Origin: Clarireedia homoeocarpa
Taxonomy: Eukaryota > Ascomycota > Leotiomycetes > Helotiales > Rutstroemiaceae
Direction: 5' to 3'
Length of the DNA: 64,000 nt
NCBI GenBank assembly: GCA_001465935.1
Contig: LNKV01000055.1
Location: 371,660-435,659, forward strand
In this document: positions 12,304 through 24,164 of the stretch, one piece after another
How positions within the stretch are numbered: position 1 is the stretch's first letter
Layout: the number at the start of each line of letters is the position of its first letter
The notes under the pieces: model-generated
Database searches by the model: none
Told to the model about the DNA's origin: nothing
The model's input: the letters and a program-made list of their open reading frames with translations, nothing else
Program-made: the position numbers and the translations under genes

Positions 12304-14399
12304 ATGAATCCCGCGGCAGGACAGACGGGACCGCGGAGGCGGACCCCTCCGTTCCCCATGAAGCAGATGACAATCCTGGGTATGTTTGTGTAACCTCTCT
12401 TTTGTGGCTTACCTCCCTCTCCCTCTACGCTTCGAACGACATCTCTCAGTGCAGCACAATACTAACCCGCCGGAAACCAACAGCATTATGTCGAATCTGC
12501 GAGCCAATTGCGTTTATGTCCATCTTCCCTTATATATATTTCATGGTCAAGGATTTCCACATCACCGACAACGATGCGCAAATATTCATGTACTGCGGTA
12601 TGGTCACATCGGCGTTCGCATTCGCAGAGTTCTCGTCAGGTGTGGCGTGGGGTCGATTGAGCGATAAAATCGGACGGAAACCGGTCCTTCTTACAGGGCT
12701 TGCGGGCACGGCCTTGAGCATGCTCATCTTTGGATTTTCGCCCAATCTACCAACTGCGTTGTTGGCACGCGCTCTGGGTGGTCTCTTGAACGGGTATGGT
12801 GTTATTTCTCTCGGGGTCCCTTTCCTTGTTTTGGTAATACTTTTTCTGACGCATTTCTTCTTCTAGGAATATTGGCGTTTTGCAAACGACCGTTGCCGAA
12901 ATGATCACAGTAAAGGAACATCAGCGTAAGTTGATGTATCATTTTGGGTTGGGAGCCTCTTTCTGACATGTCATCCAGCTCGCGCATACACGATTATGCC
13001 ATTTGTCTGGTGCCTGGGGTGAGTTGGGACTTAATTGTCAGCTCTTGTCAGCTCTCAACTTTCATACTAATATCGTATCTGTAGATCAATCCTAGGGCCG
13101 TCCCTTGGTGGCGCTCTGGCAAGACCCGCAGTCAATTGGCCAGAGACGTTCCAACACGGATCCATTTGGGAGCGCTTCCCCTACCTTTTGCCCAACCTTG
13201 TTTGTACAGTTGTTGTAACATGCGGTGTCGTGGTCGGAATACTATTCCTGGAGGAAACCCACTCGGAAAAGAAATACCGTCGCGATCCCGGATTGGAAGC
13301 GGGCAAATGGATTATCAGCAAATTCGCGCGCTGTGCGGAGTCAAAAGCTTCACGATGCGAGAAGTTGGCAGAGGCTGACGAAATCCTTTCGTTGTTGAAT
13401 GATGAGTCGGAGGATCAACCCCCAGGATATCGTACAACGCAAGGATCACCAGCCTTACCATCGACTGCGGCCGCCCAGGATCCGCAAGAACCGTTGGATT
13501 TGAACGACACGTTTGTTATGCCAACGAGGGCCAAACCTGCTGCAACCAAAGCTTTTACAAAACAGGTCGTCATCAACATTATCGGTTATGGTATTCTGGC
13601 TTAGTAAGTTTCTACCACACCTTTTTCCCCCTTGTACAACAACCAACTGACTCGTGATTCCAGCCACACAATGACTTTTGATTCTATGCTACCAACCATG
13701 CTCTCCTTCCAACAAGAAAAGGATGCCCCACCATTCCCTCCACCAGAGCTTCCCTTCAAATTCGTCGGTACATATGGAATGAGCTCGTCGGATGTCGGCG
13801 TGGTCCTCTCCGTTCAAGGATTGTATTCTATGATTGCTACGATTTTCCTTTTCCCAATTGTTGTCCGCCGACTTGGAGCTCTTGGACTGTTCAGAACCAT
13901 GGCCATTTCGTATCCAATTCTCTACATTGTCACCCCATACTTGGTATTGCTTCCCGAGAACCTCAAGATGATCGGACTTTACGCAGTTGTTATCTGGAAA
14001 TGCACCTTCTCGACCATGACCTACCCAAGCAATGCCATCCTGTTGACTAACTCAGCCCCATCTCTCCTCATGTTGGGAACAATCAACGGAGTCGCAGCAT
14101 CCACCGCTAGCATTTCCCGAGCTTTCGGACCCACTATTTCTGGATTCCTCCTGTCGACTGGCGCCAGCCTAGGATACTCCGGTCTTGCATGGTGGTGCAG
14201 TGCCGCTATCGCTATGATTGGTGCTATCATCAGTCTCAACATGACCGATAAGGGAGGCCGAATGGATGTTGACGAGAAGAGCGACGAAGAGCAAGAACAA
14301 GCCTTCGACGACCAAATGCTCGACCACTGTGCACCGGATTCCGGAATCGCCGCGGGTGCCGAGCGAAGGCAAAGTGTTGTTGATGAGATGATGATGTAA
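12304..14399 (+). CDS. Major facilitator superfamily transporter (DHA1-like, YCR023C/ZIF-like)
   Basis: Six exons (12304-12379, 12484-12793, 12867-12925, 12979-13018, 13085-13603, 13664-14399) give 579 aa with consistent phases. Exon 2 reads LCRICEPIAFMSIFPYIYF and the MFS motif A WGRLSDKIGRKPVLL (about residues 79-93). Exon 5 has GPSLGGALARP, the motif C-like TM5 region. A polar central loop (about 225-320) and the second six-helix half follow in exons 5-6. The tail is acidic and then ends QSVVDEMMM. Family knowledge: proton-coupled drug/H+ antiporter-type carriers; related yeast YCR023C is vacuolar, and the plant relatives (ZIF1) are tonoplast. The substrate cannot be read from sequence. 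The exons of 59 and 40 bp are unusually short but phase-perfect. The long non-coding region upstream suggests an extended leader. Confidence 0.92.
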
Positions 14400-16247
14400 A
14401 TGAACGTGAGATTTCTTGCACCTTGCTTTTTTTTTCACGACTTTCAACGATCTTATCTCTCCTCAGAGCAGCTTGTTCTATTCGATTATTCACCACGGCC
14501 CCAGGAGGACTTCTGTATAAAATCATATTATTTTTTTTTTCTTTCCAACTTAAACGCTTTCTATTTTTCTTTTACTTTCGACGATAGATATCCCTTATAC
14601 CTTTTCAGTGTATACAGCACGGCGATGCTGCTCTTTTTCTTCTTTCCGGCGCAACAGGAGCTACACAGAAAACAAGGTCGTTTGCGAAAACGGTAAACCG
14701 CGGGTACATGCTTGTTCTTTTTTTCTGGTTGGTTGGTTGGTCGGTGAACTGGCCGGCTGGCTGGTAGGCAGTTCCTATATCAATGAATGGTTGGGGACCA
14801 AAATATATTGGAGTTTCGATAAAAAGGGGGTATATGGATGGGACGGTACCGGTATGGTACTTGGTATGGAAGGGTTATTAGGTACTTGGGGTTCAATGCT
14901 GGGATGGTTTTCGCAGTGCCCTTTGCTTTGCTGCTTGGGCTGGATGGAGTGTTGGATTAGAAGGGGGGAAATACTGCAGTGCAGGCTTTTTAACCTTTGG
15001 GATTGGAACTGGCTTGGATTGGATTGGATACTTGGCTGCATATCATATGGGCGTTATGTAGCTTACCTCGATGATTCTATTCGGAAATAGGAAATTTGAC
15101 CATATAATTATGATTCATGAATGTATTTTGTTTGTTTTGTCGCATTGTGATTATCTATTGCAATACCCTATAACTTACTCTCTGTGCTGCAGTAAAACTC
15201 CACCTTGCCTCCGTCGTCCTCTCCATCCTCCTTTCTCTATCATGCAAGAAGCGCAATACAAACCAACCCCTATTCCCATCTCTCACCCACGCTTCTCAAT
15301 CCCTACCCAAATGATAAAACCCTTCTTCATGATTACCGGCGAGATCTCAAAACTCTTTTACTCGATGTGATCGAGTCAACCGAACGATCCGCCCGCACGC
15401 TAGAAAGATACCTAGGCACAGGCACTTTGGTGATCTGCAAATGGGCGGCTGTTCATTCGTTGAAGCTCTTATCACTCATTCAGCTCGATTTTATCGCCTA
15501 TCTCTGGTCTGGTAGTTGAGCGTGGGACTCTCTATTTTTTAACACCCACCTAATTGATTTTCCTTGCTCTATCCCGAGTAGCTATGTAGGTGCGACGTAT
15601 GGGGGAATTGTATTGAAGGGAAGTGAGTTGCGTAAGACTTGAGTTCCGGCATTGATTTGTTATCCTGGCTGTGGAAAGAAGGGCAGGGGGGAATGGATGT
15701 AAAGCAAGCAATGCAAAGCACAACACCCCACGCAGGACAGGCACGGCTCTTGTTCGATACTTCCTTAGCATATACGAGTATACACATTCCATTGTAGTGA
15801 TTTGAATTTTGCTGTACTGATGCTGAATGTTTCTGCTTTCGGAACATATCTTTAATTTGATTGACCTTTCGCATACATTCTTACGGACAAGACTCTGGAC
15901 TCTGATTTATCCATCCATCTCTCTGTCCGTCTGTCTAATCCTTGCCAAGACGATTACGAAGCTTTTATCTTTACAATTGATCGACTGATAGTTAGCAGAC
16001 TCAAATTCGAGGATTGAAAAATTTCAGCCGGACGCACAAAGTTACCACGAAACGGGCGGAATAAGGCAATACGAGAAAAGAAAGGGCAAGGTGGAAAGGA
16101 TGCTAGAGGATAGGCAAACTTAGCATTGGAATTGAGAGAGTGAATCGAATGCGCGGCTTGTATTTCTAGCACTGGAACCAGAGGAATATATTTATTATCT
16201 GGCGCAGGATCACCCATCGCTCGACCAATCTACCTACCTATCTACAG
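14400..16247. other. Intergenic, between transporter and Zn2Cys6 regulator
   Basis: About 1.85 kb. The first part is T-rich 3' UTR-like sequence with TTGGTTGG and GGCTGGCTGG repeats near 14725-14765. Frames of about 100 codons (14608-15090, 15205-15519) show no domain. The last few hundred bases are the presumed promoter and leader of the regulator gene. Confidence 0.55.
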
Positions 16248-16301
16248 ATGAATGCGCACCCTCCTCCACAAATCATAATCCCCCAACCCCAGCGACGATG
16301 A
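16248..16301 (+). promoter_or_regulatory. Upstream ORF (17 codons) overlapping the regulator start as ATGA
   Basis: An ATG at 16248 opens a 17-residue Pro/Gln-rich frame (MNAHPPPQIIIPQPQRR). Its TGA stop overlaps the ATG at 16298 in the four bases ATGA. If the leader includes it, translation of the regulator would need leaky scanning or termination-reinitiation. Seen in sequence; its use is inferred. Confidence 0.5.
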
Positions 16302-19300
16302 ACACGCACTCGCCGCCCGCATCTAGCAGCGGCTACCCGAACAAACGAGCGCGACACAGCCCATCAGAATCCTCTCCCACCACCAAAACCGCGAGTCCGA
16401 AGAGTCTCCCCGAAGAGCCTGCAACAGCAGCAGTCGATCCGGTGGTCATCAAGACGGAAGCGGGTACCGCAACTGCAAAGGCGGGACAGAGCAGCAATTT
16501 CCGCAACGTCAGCGCGTGCAATCGCTGCAGGCTGCGCAAAAATAGATGCGATCAGCGGCTGCCCAGTTGTGCGAGTTGTGAGAAGGCGGGGGTGAAATGT
16601 GTGGGTTATGATCCGATTACGAAGAGGGAGATTCCTAGAAGGTGAGTGAGAGACGAGGGGGAAAGTGCGATTATTGTCCATGTTTCATCGTTGGAGAAGA
16701 GAGCTGATTATTTGGCTTGGCAGTTATGTGTTTTACCTGGAGACGAGGGTAGAATATCTCGAGGGTCTACTACAGCAGAATCATATTTCGTTTGCGCCGG
16801 CTGAAGTCTTGGAACATTCTTCGAAACCTGGGGTGGATCCCGCGGCGGTACAGACACCTAGCGATGATGGCCGAACGGCATCTAATGGGGATTCTGCTAT
16901 GGTTCGCAAACAGGTGCAAGATGATGCTAGTTGGAATAAGAGGCAGGATGAGTCTGAGAAACTGAACAAATTGGTCTCGAACATTGGCAGCGTTTCGGTC
17001 CAGGGAGCGTCGGATTCAAGATACTTGGGTTCGACATCTGGCATATCCTTTGCGCGAGTGGTATTTGCGGCAGTGAAATCTTCGGTCTCGGGCACGAATA
17101 GTAGTGATAAGAGCGGAGTGAGACCCTCACGGCCACCAGGAAGCATAAAAACGGCGGTACAAGGGGGGACCTCGATGCGCGATTCATTTTTCGGACTACA
17201 TACCAAACCCACGATCAAGCAGGCGCCATTCCCCGATTACGACGTAGGCAAGAGGCTAGTGGACTTATACTTTGAGCACGCGAACCCTCAGATCCCGATC
17301 CTCCATCGCGGAGAGTTTATGAAGATGTTTGAAGCGGCGTACGAGACGGGCGAGCGCCGAGTCCGCACGCCGCGCGAACTTTATATGCTGAATATCGTGT
17401 TTGCGATAGGTGCTGGTATCTTCCTTGGCGATACAGGGGACCGAGAAAAGGTGGATAAACGTTCCGATGGTGATGTGGCGTCGTCGTCATCTTCGTCTTC
17501 GTCTAAGCGCACTAATGCGGGGAGACAAAGTCAACCGGAGGAGTATCACGCTTCTGCCATCGTGCATTTGGAATCGTGTCTGAGCTCTGCTAGCTCGGCT
17601 GATAGGACGGATGGGTTTGGTGGGGGCCTGGAAGAATTACAGGCGGTTTTGCTCCTGGCGGGCTTTGCGCTACTGAGACCAGTTGCGCCGGGTTTGTGGT
17701 ATATTATTGGTGTTGCGGTGCGCTTGGCGGTGGATCTGGGCCTGCATTATGAGGACGGGAAGGATATCGAGGTGCCGATATTGGATCTTTCAAGGGATAA
17801 AAAGGAGACAGATGAGGATACTGCTCGGTTGCAGCGGGAACGCACCATCCGAGAACGTGGTCGGCGGGAGTATATTCGTGACTATAGGAGGAGGTTGTGG
17901 TGGTGCACGTATTCCTTCGATCGCCTTGTGTCGACATGTGTTGGTCGCCCATTCGGCATCACAGATCAAGTCGTCACAACAGAATTCCCCTCCTTACTCG
18001 AAGACCAATACATCACACCAGCCGGTCTCCAAGATCCCGGTGTTGTAGGCCCGAGTTATAAACATGTCGCCTATCACTACATCCGTCTCCGCTTACTCCA
18101 ATCAGAAATCCTCCAGGTCCTTCAACATCAACAAGCCCTGCATGCGCGCATGGGTGGTGCCAATCAGCGGAATCCGTATATGCATACCCAACTCCCTTCC
18201 CCCTTTATGTCTAAATTCGACAGCTTCCGCTCATGGCGGATCGATATTGATAAACGGCTATGGGAATGGAAGTCCTCGGCGCCCACGAAACGAGAAACAG
18301 GGGTCGCTTTCTCAACCGAGTTCCTGGAGCTGAATTATTGGCAATGCATTATTATGCTGTATAGACAAAGTTTGAGTGTGCCGCCGCTGTTTGAGGGCGA
18401 GTTTAGCACGAGTGAAGAGGTTGAGAGTCCAAGTATACATAATGTGGAATTGAGGGAAGATGAGGAGAGGGTTTTCTTGAAGGTTGCGGAGGCGGGGCAG
18501 AGAGTGCTGAGGTTGTATAGGCAGTTGCATCGGGTGCGCTTGGTCAATTATACATTTTTGGCTACGCATCATTTGTTTATGGCGGGGATTTCGTTTCTGT
18601 ATGCTATTTGGCATTCTCCTATTGTGCGGAGTCGACTGGTGAGTAATTATCTTCTTCCCTTTCTTCCTTTTTATCCTTCGCAAATGTTGCAAAGATACCA
18701 TGTAGCTAATCCCATTCTCCCCTCCCCAGACATTGGACGAAGTCGACTTCACCATCCTCGCCGCCACCTCCGTCCTCGGCGACCTTATCGAAAAATGTCC
18801 CCCCGCCGAAGCCTGTCGCGACGCCTTTGACCGCATGTCCAAAGCCACCGTGCAGATGTGCATGTCAACGACGGGCTTCGGCTCGTCGGTGCAGCCGCAG
18901 GGTCTCAATTCCCGGCGTCTGCCACCGCCTGCGGAGAATGATTACTTTAATAAATATAATGGATCGTCGTCGCAGTTTCGTCGTCCGCCGCAGAGACCGA
19001 AACCCCAGTTCGATATGGGGTTGAATGATCTTTTTGCGAGTACAGGGACGGGGGCGGGTTCGCAGGGTCAGCCGTTTAAGAGGCCGAGTTCGAGGAATAG
19101 TAATGCGTCGGCAGGAGCGTCGAATCATGAGTCGCAAAGTAAGAATAGTCCAATGAGTGCTGCGGCAGCGAGGAGTGCGGGTGCGAATCCGAATCAGGCG
19201 GTGCATTCACCGGATCTGGCCACCTCGCCACCGTTATCGAATTTGGATAATGGGATGGGGAATTTGGATCCGAATCTTTTTGCTCACGGGCAGGGGCAGG

Positions 19301-19671
19301 GAAGTTCGCCTTATACTTCGATGGGAGGCTCGGGTCGAGGAGGTGCTGGTACTGGTGCTGGTGCTGGTGGTGGGAGTGGATATGAATTCGACCCGAATAA
19401 TTTCAACTTTGACTTTCAGAATGCGCCGGGGATGGACTTTCTACAAGGGTTTGAAGGGCCGGAGGGGTGGGAGGGATGGGGTATGGGAGAGGGAGGAGAG
19501 GGCATGGGAAATGCTGGTGGTGGTGGGTTTGTGGGTGATGGAAGTGGAATTGGAATGGGGTTTTCCGGGGGGTTGAATGGGTTTGCGGATGTGAATGGGG
19601 TGGGTGGTGGAGCGGGGGGTGGGGTGGATCTTTTTGAGGGGTTCTTTTTTGGGGGCTCAGGGGGTTATTGA
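16298..19671 (+). CDS. uaY: Zn2Cys6 transcription factor, PPR1/UaY type (probable purine-utilisation regulator)
   Basis: Three exons (16298-16641, 16724-18638, 18730-19671) give 1066 aa. The zinc cluster has Cys at 74, 77, 84, 91, 94 and 101 (CX2CX6CX6CX2CX6C), followed by the linker YDPITKREIPRSYVFYLE and a dimerisation coiled coil (VEYLEGLLQQN). This linker is shared by yeast PPR1 and Aspergillus UaY, which bind CGG-X6-CCG type sites. The fungal_trans middle region spans about 280-560 (DLYFEHANPQIPILHRGEF; RRLWWCTYSFDRL). The C-terminal 200 residues are Gly/Asn/Pro-rich, a likely activation region. Length is close to UaY/PCO-1 (about 1060), and UaY induces purine-degradation genes on uric acid. 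Ortholog assignment rests on linker and length, so the symbol is tentative. A 17-codon uORF overlaps the start. Confidence 0.85.
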
Positions 19672-20959
19672 TTGAGGGGGTGGTGTGCGGTTTTCCGGGA
19701 GAGGAGAGGGGAGGGGGGAGTAAGCACTGAGAAGACAAGAGAAGATAACTATCATGAAGAAAGGACGAAAATATCACGGAGATAGAAGAAGAGATAGATA
19801 TATCTATCTCGGTATGAATGGGACAATGAGATAGAATAACGTCTGATCAAAATCAAAATGAAGAGCTTAGAGCTTGATTGAATATAGTGGAGAAGATGAA
19901 ATAATAGGAATCCGATTTGTGGTTTTCTTCTTCTTCTTCTTGGATTGGGTAAGAGATAGGATAGGATAGGATAGGATAGATTGGAAACTAGCTCTGGCTC
20001 TACTTTGCTTGTTGGATTTCTCGTTCCTTGTTCGGAGGGAAATGGGTATGCGCGAGCGAAGGCAATCAATCAACCACCTACAAGAGAGGGGGACGGGGGG
20101 CGAGAGAACAAGACAAGAGAAACATCATGAAGGAGTAGAGGAAGATGGAAAAGGAGAGGAAAGAGGAATAGGAGGGGGAAATATATCTATCTATCTGTCT
20201 ATCTATCTATCTATCTGTTTGCATGTCAATACAGCTATAAGATGGCTGATGGCATAAATAATACCGGTTCAAAATCTTACGAGGTAGAAGCTTGCTTGAT
20301 TGAGGATTGTGAGATGATGAGATGAGTAAATGTGTAGATAAAGAGATGGATGGATCAAGCGGATTACTCACTCACTCACTCACTGCTGCTGTGCTATTTT
20401 ATGGTATACTGTGTTATGTGTGAGATGAATGGGATAGGATAGGATAGGATAGGATAGGATAGGATAGGATAGAAGAAGCAAATTCATAATTCGATTCGAG
20501 TTCATAATATTATATATAGTAATCTTACAAGAGCTATATATGAATCCCGTTTTTGTTAAACTAAATGACCTCCTATTTTTCATGGTTTTATTAGGATCGA
20601 GGTGAGAGAAGTTGGGGTAGGGGTGAGGGGTGAGGGAAGAAGGTATATATATGAGCAGAGGAAGACAGGATAGGGGAGCATGAAATGAAGGGACTAAGTG
20701 ATGTGGAGGGTAAATAAACCAATAACTTGTTCTGAGATATATAAGCTGGTAGACGGAATTTGTAGGTATTTTGGTTCTCGGGTAGTTGACTGTGGATAGG
20801 ATAACTTGGTGAGTTTGTATTTATGTGTGTAAGTTATACGTTGAGATTTTAATACTATGTTTTTGTAGTACTTTCTAATTTTAAGCCTCATTGTGGTATT
20901 CACCTGATACTTCCTGAATTTTCTTCCCGTATCTCGCTTTACATACCTCACAGTAAACT
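19672..20959. other. 3' region of the regulator gene, microsatellite-rich, no gene
   Basis: Contains GA-rich sequence, (ATAGG)n, (TCTA)n and (CTCA)n arrays. It has only shadow frames of up to 105 codons without family likeness. Confidence 0.6.
19958..20472. repeat. Microsatellite cluster: (ATAGG)n, (TCTA/TCTG)n, (CTCA)n, (ATAGG)n
   Basis: Pentanucleotide ATAGG arrays at about 19960-19980 and 20431-20472 (about 8 copies) flank a TCTA array at about 20182-20219 and a CTCA array near 20366-20382. The same pentamer appears on the other strand near 40786-40803. Confidence 0.85.
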
Positions 20960-21710
20960 TTACTGTCTGTGATACTGTCTTCGCAGGAAATCTTTCTGAA
21001 CCAATTGTCTTAGCTGGTCATGCTTCTGTTGCTCCCTAGCGTTGCTCCCCGCTTGGTATTGCGCGATGTCTGCTCGTACTATTTTGTTATCGGCTCCAAT
21101 GAGATTTCTCATAAAGTGAGGTTATAGATTCTCTTCCCTATTATCTTGTAACACGGCTGAGAATATATCCGCTGGTTGAGAATGGAGTCAAGAACTTCTT
21201 GGACTTTCTCACTGCTACCTCGAAAGCTAGTCTTCAGGTCCATGCCAAGGCTGTTGAGCTGCTGCTTGATTTCCTCGTTAGTGAGAAATGTTGATTTTAA
21301 AGTCTTATACGATGTTTCTCACCAAAGCCGTACCACAATGTGTAAGTTTAATTCGTCGCGAAAACTCGAAAGTCTCCGCTCCAAGTCTTGAATCTTTTCC
21401 TTGCTCTACACGCTTCTCACAGCCTTTGTTGGGGTTTTCCATTTGGTTGTTGGGCCTTCAACTTTGACTTTATTCAGAACACCAAGAAGATCGTGAGCCG
21501 TTGAGGTCACCGACGTGCAGAGATTATGCAGAGTTGGGTCCGATATCGTTGTAGCCGATGCATCAAGTTCGTCTTTTAGTAGGCTAAGGTGATGAACCAC
21601 ATCCTCGACTGCAGCGTTAGACTCAAGAACACCATCGGTTGTCAGCGGGCGGCAAAATCAACCAACTGCACGATGGAAGCAACGCAAGCGACGGCCGCCC
21701 ATACCTTCAT
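20960..21710 (-). pseudogene. Decayed N-terminal domain of a fungal STAND/NACHT-type protein
   Basis: Reading the minus strand from an ATG at 21708-21710 gives VACVASIVQLVDFAAR. A frame break follows, then DGVLESNAAVEDVVHHLSLL ... LCTSVTSTAHDLL ... LNKVKVEGPTTKWKT. TAG (21406-21408) stands where relatives have Trp, then KEKIQDLERRLSSFRDELNL, a TGA at 21319-21321 and an amphipathic tail, with a further frame break and a TAA before the last readable piece (ending RQLVQKDFLRRQYHRQ). This order (VQxVDF, LCxxC/A, KVKG, W, LxxFRxEL) is the N-terminal helical domain found ahead of NACHT/ankyrin regions in fungal NLR-like proteins. No NACHT or repeat part follows. At least three stops and two frame shifts make it inactive. 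Trp to TAG fits RIP (G to A), which is inference. Confidence 0.75.
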
Positions 21711-22138
21711 ATTGCTGGCGATTATCGCGTAAAATGAAGGCGTGATTAATGAAGGGTATTGTCAAAGCTAATATCGAACCGCAGCAAAAACATTCAATAA
21801 GCACAGCCTCGAGGCACGCGATTTATTGCTGATGTTAAGGTTCGCTGCGCCATGTTATCTTAGTCGAATCGGATGTTCCGCCAACAGCTCATTTTGGTCT
21901 ATAGAATATTCTTCAATTTCATGGTAAACGTATATTCGTCATAAATTAATTTCCCGCGTACGGGATCATGCGATGTTCAAAGCCACCTTAACAAAAAAGT
22001 CCAGAGATGCAGTCGTAGTCGGTGAGAAGTGACGAGGTGTCTGCAAAGCTGCTGCTGTCGACTCATCACGAGGCTGAGTTCCAGCGGAAACAAGTTCGTT
22101 AGACTGATGCAGCAGCAGTGCAGCGCAAGTATTTCAAC

Positions 22139-22253
22139 GCCCACAACACACACATCTCATTTCTATCCCTATCTCAAGCTTAGCACTTACTACATTCTGC
22201 GTTCAAGTCTAGCTGGTATAGTCCAACTATTTACTCACTTTGGTCATAGTTGT
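22139..22253 (+). repeat. Dispersed repeat, copy 1
   Basis: Words such as CTCAAGCTTAGCA, AGTCTAGCTGGTATAGTC and CAACTATTTACTCACTTTG recur in order, with about 85% identity by eye, at 28641-28735 in the same orientation. Confidence 0.75.
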
Positions 22254-22562
22254 TGAATAATATGAATCAATCCCGTAAACCTATAGGAGTACTACGGGAG
22301 TAGTTCCTAACTACGCTATTACCATTACGGGAATATCCTCAATACAGGAGAGCTTAGCTATATAGATAGCTTGGATCCCCCATTTAGTTAGAAGAATCAG
22401 ACTCAATTTACCCAGCACTTTGTATCCCTATATTTGATACGGTGGTGCCCGAAATTGAAGTTGAACCAACATATACGCAATTCGTAGTTCGGCTCTACGA
22501 AGGCCGACGGTTTTGAAATCCGGACAAATAGTTGGAGGTACGAAGTAGTGTATAGTGTAGTG

Positions 22563-22750
22563 TTGAAGGATCAGTGAGTGAGTAGTTGGACTGGACTGCA
22601 CTACACTGCGAGACCTAGTACATGGATGTTGGCATAAGAGATAGAATTGAGATGAAGGGGACATTTTGTGTGTTGAAGTAGGATAGTAAGAAGAATCGGA
22701 GTAGAAAAGAAGTAGAAAAGAAAGCAGTTCAAGGGAGGGGAGGAGTTGTG
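22563..22750 (-). repeat. Dispersed repeat, inverted and more diverged copy
   Basis: The reverse complement shares ordered words with 28540-28735 (CTACTTC..., TCATCTCAATTCTAT, CAGTCCAACTACTCACTCAC). With 22139-22253 it makes a loose inverted pair around about 310 bp, as in a short non-autonomous element. By-eye alignment only. Confidence 0.5.
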
Positions 22751-23604
22751 GGATTAGTGAGGATTGCTACTTGTGCTATTGTGAAACCAAATATAAGCCT
22801 AAATTGTCACTTCTCTAGAAGTGGCGTCACTTTTGGAGTTTTCACAGCTATCATTTCCTTGGGTCAAGAATAAATACCAAGTAATATTGCAACACTGAAT
22901 GATCATGGAGTATAAAGGGGCGGACTGAAGGGTACTCTAAGGGGTATCTCTAAGCATCATGAGCCACTAGCACCTGTCGGATATAAGTCAATTGGGCTGC
23001 GGAGAAAACCACTTGTATAGCATCGCTGTACAGGCATACTAAAATAGGCAATTTGTAGAGGGTAGGAGGTTTTTATAGAGATCTGTGAGAATGAGATCCA
23101 CATCCATCTCCACCGCCAACGTAATCGATAAATGAGGGCATTCCCAAATCGAGGAATGATCCACGAATGTCGAATTTCCATTACTTTTTCATTTGTAAGC
23201 TACAGAACATGCCAGAATCGTTAATTTGCCACAGCTTGAGGATATAAACCTCCTTCAAGCAGCTATGTAGTTCAGCAGAGAGATAGATCGAGAAGTTCAT
23301 TCAATTTCAATGCAATAATTCCTCCAAGAGCTCTAGCTCCTCACAAGATCCCTCGCCTCCCGTTGAGATATCAACCAATCAACCTAAACCAAGCATGAAC
23401 TGATTTCATCGTGATCCAAATCAATGCCGCGGTTCAGTAACTGAACCCACAGCATCATAACTACAGGTCTGTGGAATGTTTTATTCTCTATAAATTTTTC
23501 TCTGGGAAAATAAAATCACAAACAAACATGTTGAATGATTGCCTTTGCAGTATGCAAATAATATGAGAAATGGCACAGCGAGAGCCACATCAATTGCAAA
23601 AAGG

Positions 23605-23755
23605 GGATTCTTTTGTTTATCAAATTTTTATTTTTTGGTTTTTTATTTTTAACTTTTAATTTTTTTGTTTTTTTTTTTATTTTATTTTTATTTATTTTTT
23701 TTATTTTTTTATTTTTTTTATTTTATTTTTTTTTTTTTTTGGGTTCTTTTTTTTT

Positions 23756-23797
<42 letters not shown>

Positions 23798-23862
23798 TGG
23801 TTTTTTTTTTTTTTTTGGGGGGTTTTATCTTCCTATAACCTTTTTAGGGGGGGGGGAGGGGG
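23605..23862. repeat. T-rich low-complexity tract ending in a poly-G run
   Basis: About 215 bp of nearly pure T with scattered A and G, including uninterrupted T runs of more than 20, then TTTTTTGGGGGG and a run of about 10 G plus AGGGGG. The pattern, with G blocks and one-base interruptions, is unlike the microsatellites elsewhere. It may be an assembly or consensus artefact. Confidence 0.8.
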
Positions 23863-24164
23863 TATTCGGTAGAGGCAATCAGACAGAATATATCCAGCAT
23901 CTCATCGAAGTGGAATGCCATGATAGATTGCAACTTAATAACAAACCGTGATACGCAAACAAAACCAATAAACAGTAATACTTTCCAACTTGGAAAAGCC
24001 GATGAAAGAAAGTCAAAGTACTGCAATGAAATCTAAAATAGCAGAAATGAGCAACAAGAAAAGATGTAAAAGCAGAGCATTAGTTTAACGCCATGCGGAT
24101 CCTCTGGCACGATAGGAAGCATCAGATTTCGAAGATGAGAATCATGCCAATTCTCAGATTGAAT

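Larger units (their letters stand above)
21711..24164. other. Repeat-rich intergenic region
   Basis: 2.45 kb without a convincing gene. It contains two arms of a dispersed repeat (22139-22253, and inverted at 22563-22750) and a T-rich/G-rich low-complexity tract near 23605-23862. Frames here are under 112 codons; the longest is only the translation of poly-T. Confidence 0.6.

Noticed and set aside
15205..15519. 104-codon plus frame after the MFS gene
   Set aside because: Lies in 3' UTR-like sequence, with no family likeness.
19157..19576. 139-codon frame inside the regulator's third exon
   Set aside because: Shadow of the Gly/Asn-rich coding tail in another frame.
20431..20472. ATAGG array as a telomere-like repeat
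   Set aside because: Internal, short and unlike fungal TTAGGG. The same pentamer occurs as an ordinary microsatellite elsewhere in the window.
23613..23951. 112-codon Phe-rich frame
   Set aside because: Translation of poly-T.
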